Origin: an uncultured Clostridia bacterium
GTDB lineage: Bacteria > Bacillota > Clostridia > TANB77 > CAG-508
Direction: 5' to 3'
Assembly (NCBI GenBank): GCA_948664205.1
Contig: CAPNDH010000036.1
Location: forward strand, 1-14,835
Length of the DNA stretch: 14,835 nucleotides
Below are positions 12,819-14,835 of the stretch, piece by piece. The position numbers and the translations under genes were made by a program. Numbering within the stretch: the stretch's first letter is position 1; the number at the start of each line of letters is the position of its first letter. The notes under the pieces are model-generated. The model made no database searches, was not told where the DNA came from, and saw only the letters and a program-made list of their open reading frames with translations.

Positions 12819-14507
12819 ATGGATTTTAAAAAAGTTTTTAATAAATTTTTCACTATTGAAAATAGAGAACAATATGACTTTAGGTTACCTGAAAATTATA
12901 ATGAGAATAAAGTTTCTACTCATGAAGAAGATAAAAATATAGAGCCTAAAAATATTTTTCCTAGTATAGACCTTAATTTAGAATATATTAAAACAAGGTT
13001 TAATTCTTTAATTAATAGTGATATTGTTATTAGAGAATTTTCTCTTTCTGCACGTAATAGACAATATAATGCATTTTTATTATTTATTGATGGAATGGTA
13101 GATACTGATTTAGTTAACAATTATGTTCTTAAACCTTTAATGTTAAGAAATGATGCAAATACCTATGAAGGTAATGAAGATAGAATTATATCTGAAGCTA
13201 AAACTAATAATATTACTGTTAGGAAGATTAAAAAATTTAATATTCTTGAATATATTTCTAGCTCTTTAATTCCTCAGAATAGTTTAAGTGAAAGTTCTAC
13301 TTTTGATGAAATTATAAGTGGTATAAACTCTGGGAATTGTGCATTATTTATAGATACTTTAAATATAGCCTTTAATATAGAAGTAAAAGGTTTTAAACAA
13401 AGAAGTGTAGAGTCACCTAAAAATGAAATTGTTATTAAGGGGCCTCATGAAGCTTTTGTTGAAAATATAAGGACTAATACTTCTCTTCTTCGTAGAATTA
13501 TAAATAATGAAGGTTTAATTATTGAGAACATAGAAGTTGGTAATATTACAAAAACTAAATGTGCTATATGTTATATAAAAGATATTGCTAATTCGGACTT
13601 AGTTTCAGAGGTTGAATATAGAATTAATAATTTGCAAGTTGATTCTATTCTTTCTGCTGGTGAATTAGAACAATTAATAGTAGATAGTAGTGATTTAGGA
13701 CTACCTAAAGTATTATCTACTGAAAGACCTGATACTGCTTCTAGGCATTTACTGCAAGGTAGGGTTATTATTATTGTTAATGGTACTCCTTTTGCTTTAA
13801 TTGTTCCTGCTACTTTAACAGACTTTTTATCTACACCAGAGGATATAAATTTAAAACCTGCATATTCTAATTTTTTAAAAGGAATACGTCTTTTAGGTGC
13901 AATAATTACCTTATTACTTCCTGGAGTTTATGTTGCAATAACAAGTTTTCATCAAGAAATATTTCCTACTGAATTACTGTTTTCTATACTCTCCGCAAGG
14001 GAAAATGTTCCGTTTCCTATAATTTTGGAAATTCTTCTTATGGAAATATCTTTTGAGCTTATTCGTGAAGCTTCTTTAAGAGTTCCTTCTCCTATTGGCT
14101 CTACTATTGGTATTGTTGGTACTTTGGTTATAGGCGAGGCAGCTGTTAGTGCAAGTATTGTTAGCCCTACTCTTATTATTATAGTTGCAATTACTGCTAT
14201 TGCTTCTTCTACTATTCCAGATTACACTTTTAGTTTTCATTTAAGATTATTTAGATTTTTATTTATATTACTAGGTTTTATGGCTGGATTTTTAGGTATA
14301 AGTTTAGGACTTTTTGTATATATTTCTTTAATTACAAATATGAAGTCTTTTGGTTTAAGTACAACTATTCCTTTTGCCCCTTATGTGAAATCTAAAGGAA
14401 ATAAATATTTCCTTCCTCCTATTTGGAAAAGAGAATATAGACCTACTTATTTAGACCCTAAAATTTCTAAGGATCAAGATAATATTAGTATGAAGTGGAG
14501 ATACTGA
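12819..14507 (+). CDS. GerA-family spore germination protein (A subunit type)
   Basis: I choose ATG at 12819 (562 aa), behind AAAAGGA; an in-frame TTG at 12774 has no ribosome binding site. The N-terminal cytoplasmic half (about 45-340) carries family signatures: IVIREFSLSARNR, VIKGPHEAFVENIRTNTSLLRR (206-226), RPDTASRHLLQGRVIIIVNGTPFALIVP (303-330). The C-terminal half holds about five to six membrane helices (between about 352 and 508) with PFPIILEILLMEISFELIREAS (398-419) and PSPIGSTIGIVGTLVIGEAAV (423-443). Such proteins sit in the inner spore membrane and with B and C subunits form germinant-gated channels; SpoVAF-like proteins are a related alternative. No B or C gene follows within the window; a repeat and a tRNA gene come next. 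Expression in the forespore is expected from the family. Confidence 0.9.
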   Translation: MDFKKVFNKFFTIENREQYDFRLPENYNENKVSTHEEDKNIEPKNIFPSIDLNLEYIKTRFNSLINSDIVIREFSLSARNRQYNAFLLFIDGMVDTDLVNNYVLKPLMLRNDANTYEGNEDRIISEAKTNNITVRKIKKFNILEYISSSLIPQNSLSESSTFDEIISGINSGNCALFIDTLNIAFNIEVKGFKQRSVESPKNEIVIKGPHEAFVENIRTNTSLLRRIINNEGLIIENIEVGNITKTKCAICYIKDIANSDLVSEVEYRINNLQVDSILSAGELEQLIVDSSDLGLPKVLSTERPDTASRHLLQGRVIIIVNGTPFALIVPATLTDFLSTPEDINLKPAYSNFLKGIRLLGAIITLLLPGVYVAITSFHQEIFPTELLFSILSARENVPFPIILEILLMEISFELIREASLRVPSPIGSTIGIVGTLVIGEAAVSASIVSPTLIIIVAITAIASSTIPDYTFSFHLRLFRFLFILLGFMAGFLGISLGLFVYISLITNMKSFGLSTTIPFAPYVKSKGNKYFLPPIWKREYRPTYLDPKISKDQDNISMKWRY

Positions 14508-14525
14508 ATGTGTAGCTAAAGTTGC

Positions 14526-14654
14526 AGTTAATAGTGAATAATGAATGGTGAATAGTTTACGTTTAAATATATAATGCACATTCAGTTACTATTCACTATT
14601 CATTATTCACTATTCACTTTTCACTGCGAATTGTTAAATTCGCACTTATGGAGC
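14526..14654. repeat. Dispersed palindromic repeat, copy 2 (inverted relative to copy 1)
   Basis: 31-base arms 14526-14556 and 14588-14618, built from GTGAATA/TATTCAC units, match at 29 positions. The same boundary hairpin as in copy 1 follows: TGCGAATT/AATTCGCA (14625-14632 with 14637-14644) with loop GTTA, the complement of the TAAC loop of copy 1. The stem bases differ from copy 1 in a compensated way (AATT for ACTT/AAGT). It ends in CTTATGGAGC, the complement of GCTCCATAAG at 1610-1619. It starts about 19 bp after the gerA-like gene. Confidence 0.75.
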
Positions 14655-14728
14655 AGGTAGAGGGAATCGGCGAGCCGCGTCGGGAAAACAGTCCACTGGA
14701 CTGTTTTCTAATCCTCCTTTTCGATTCC
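14649..14728 (-). other. tRNA-Gly 3'-end fragment joined to a GC-rich palindromic segment
   Basis: Positions 14649-14669 repeat exactly the last 21 bases of the tRNA gene at 14782-14802 (CCA end, acceptor arm and part of the T arm). They are followed by a GC-rich stretch (14669-14684), a perfect hairpin GAAAACAGTCC/GGACTGTTTTC (14684-14694 with 14698-14708, loop ACT), and CGATTCC (14722-14728), which pairs with GGAATCG at 14663-14669. The whole could fold as one closed structure. It is a tRNA remnant or a mobile repeat using a tRNA end. Confidence 0.65.
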
Positions 14729-14749
14729 TTATAAATTTTATTACAAACT

Positions 14750-14781
14750 AAAAAACAGTAATTTTACATTACTGCTTTTTT
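14750..14781 (-). terminator. Terminator of the tRNA-Gly gene
   Basis: On the minus strand, CAGTAAT and ATTACTG arms (14774-14768 with 14762-14756) enclose five bases and are followed by six T. It begins eight bases after the encoded CCA end of the tRNA. Confidence 0.75.
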
Positions 14782-14835
14782 TGGAGCAGGTAGAGGGAAT
14801 CGAACCCTCGTCATCAGCTTGGAAGGCTGAGGTAA
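14782..14835 (-). tRNA. tRNA-Gly (anticodon TCC), 3' part
   Basis: The minus strand reads the anticodon arm TCAGC-CTTCCAA-GCTGA, with anticodon TCC and thus Gly codons GGA and GGG, then a variable region, the T arm GAGGG-TTCGATT-CCCTC, the acceptor strand TACCTGC, discriminator T and an encoded CCA at 14784-14782. The 5' third of the gene lies beyond the window. Twenty-one bases of its 3' end are repeated at 14649-14669. Confidence 0.93.

Overview
The window is very AT-rich and suggests a low-GC, spore-forming Firmicute of the Clostridia type, probably an uncultured gut anaerobe. Evidence is a GerA-family germinant receptor subunit, a Cys/Gly-rich protein of the kind made in spore coats with a sigma-K-like promoter, a dockerin-tagged cell-wall glucosaminidase, an RNHCP zinc protein, AAGGAGG-type ribosome binding sites, AGA/AGG as the main Arg codons and TGA as a normal stop. 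CGG is a very rare codon here: I count six in-frame in the window.

Layout. Positions 1-1382 hold the 3' end of one gene, an unknown 110-aa gene and a tight operon of three micro-proteins ending in a hairpin. Positions 1383-1897 have no ordinary gene but contain a possible nine-codon leader ORF and one copy of a dispersed palindromic repeat. Next comes an ORF6N/PLD-like gene (+) with its own sigma-A promoter and two palindromes inside its coding sequence. It shares a bidirectional terminator with a convergent two-gene surface operon (-): a GH73-like glucosaminidase with SH3 domains and a dockerin, then a membrane-anchored Ig/SH3/cadherin-like protein. A Cys-rich small protein (-) follows, then about 420 bp of hairpin-rich leader in front of a U32-family gene (+). 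Three genes on the minus strand come next: an unknown 134-aa protein, an RNHCP protein and a TGS-domain nucleoside kinase. A divergently transcribed gerA-like gene follows. The window ends with a second inverted copy of the dispersed repeat, a fragment of a tRNA-Gly 3' end and the 3' part of a tRNA-Gly gene.

The most striking feature is the U32 gene. It reads as a complete 814-residue protein, but only if the reading frame shifts +1 three times. Each shift lies exactly at an in-frame CGG codon and resumes with a conserved Gly (GGN). This is either a gene with three similar lesions or a case of CGG-associated +1 frameshifting. Three CGG codons elsewhere in the window must be read without a shift, which limits the second reading.

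The intergenic regions are unusually rich in different families of palindromic repeats, several touching stop codons or a tRNA gene. This suggests the spaces between genes are colonised by small repeats, while most coding sequences look intact.
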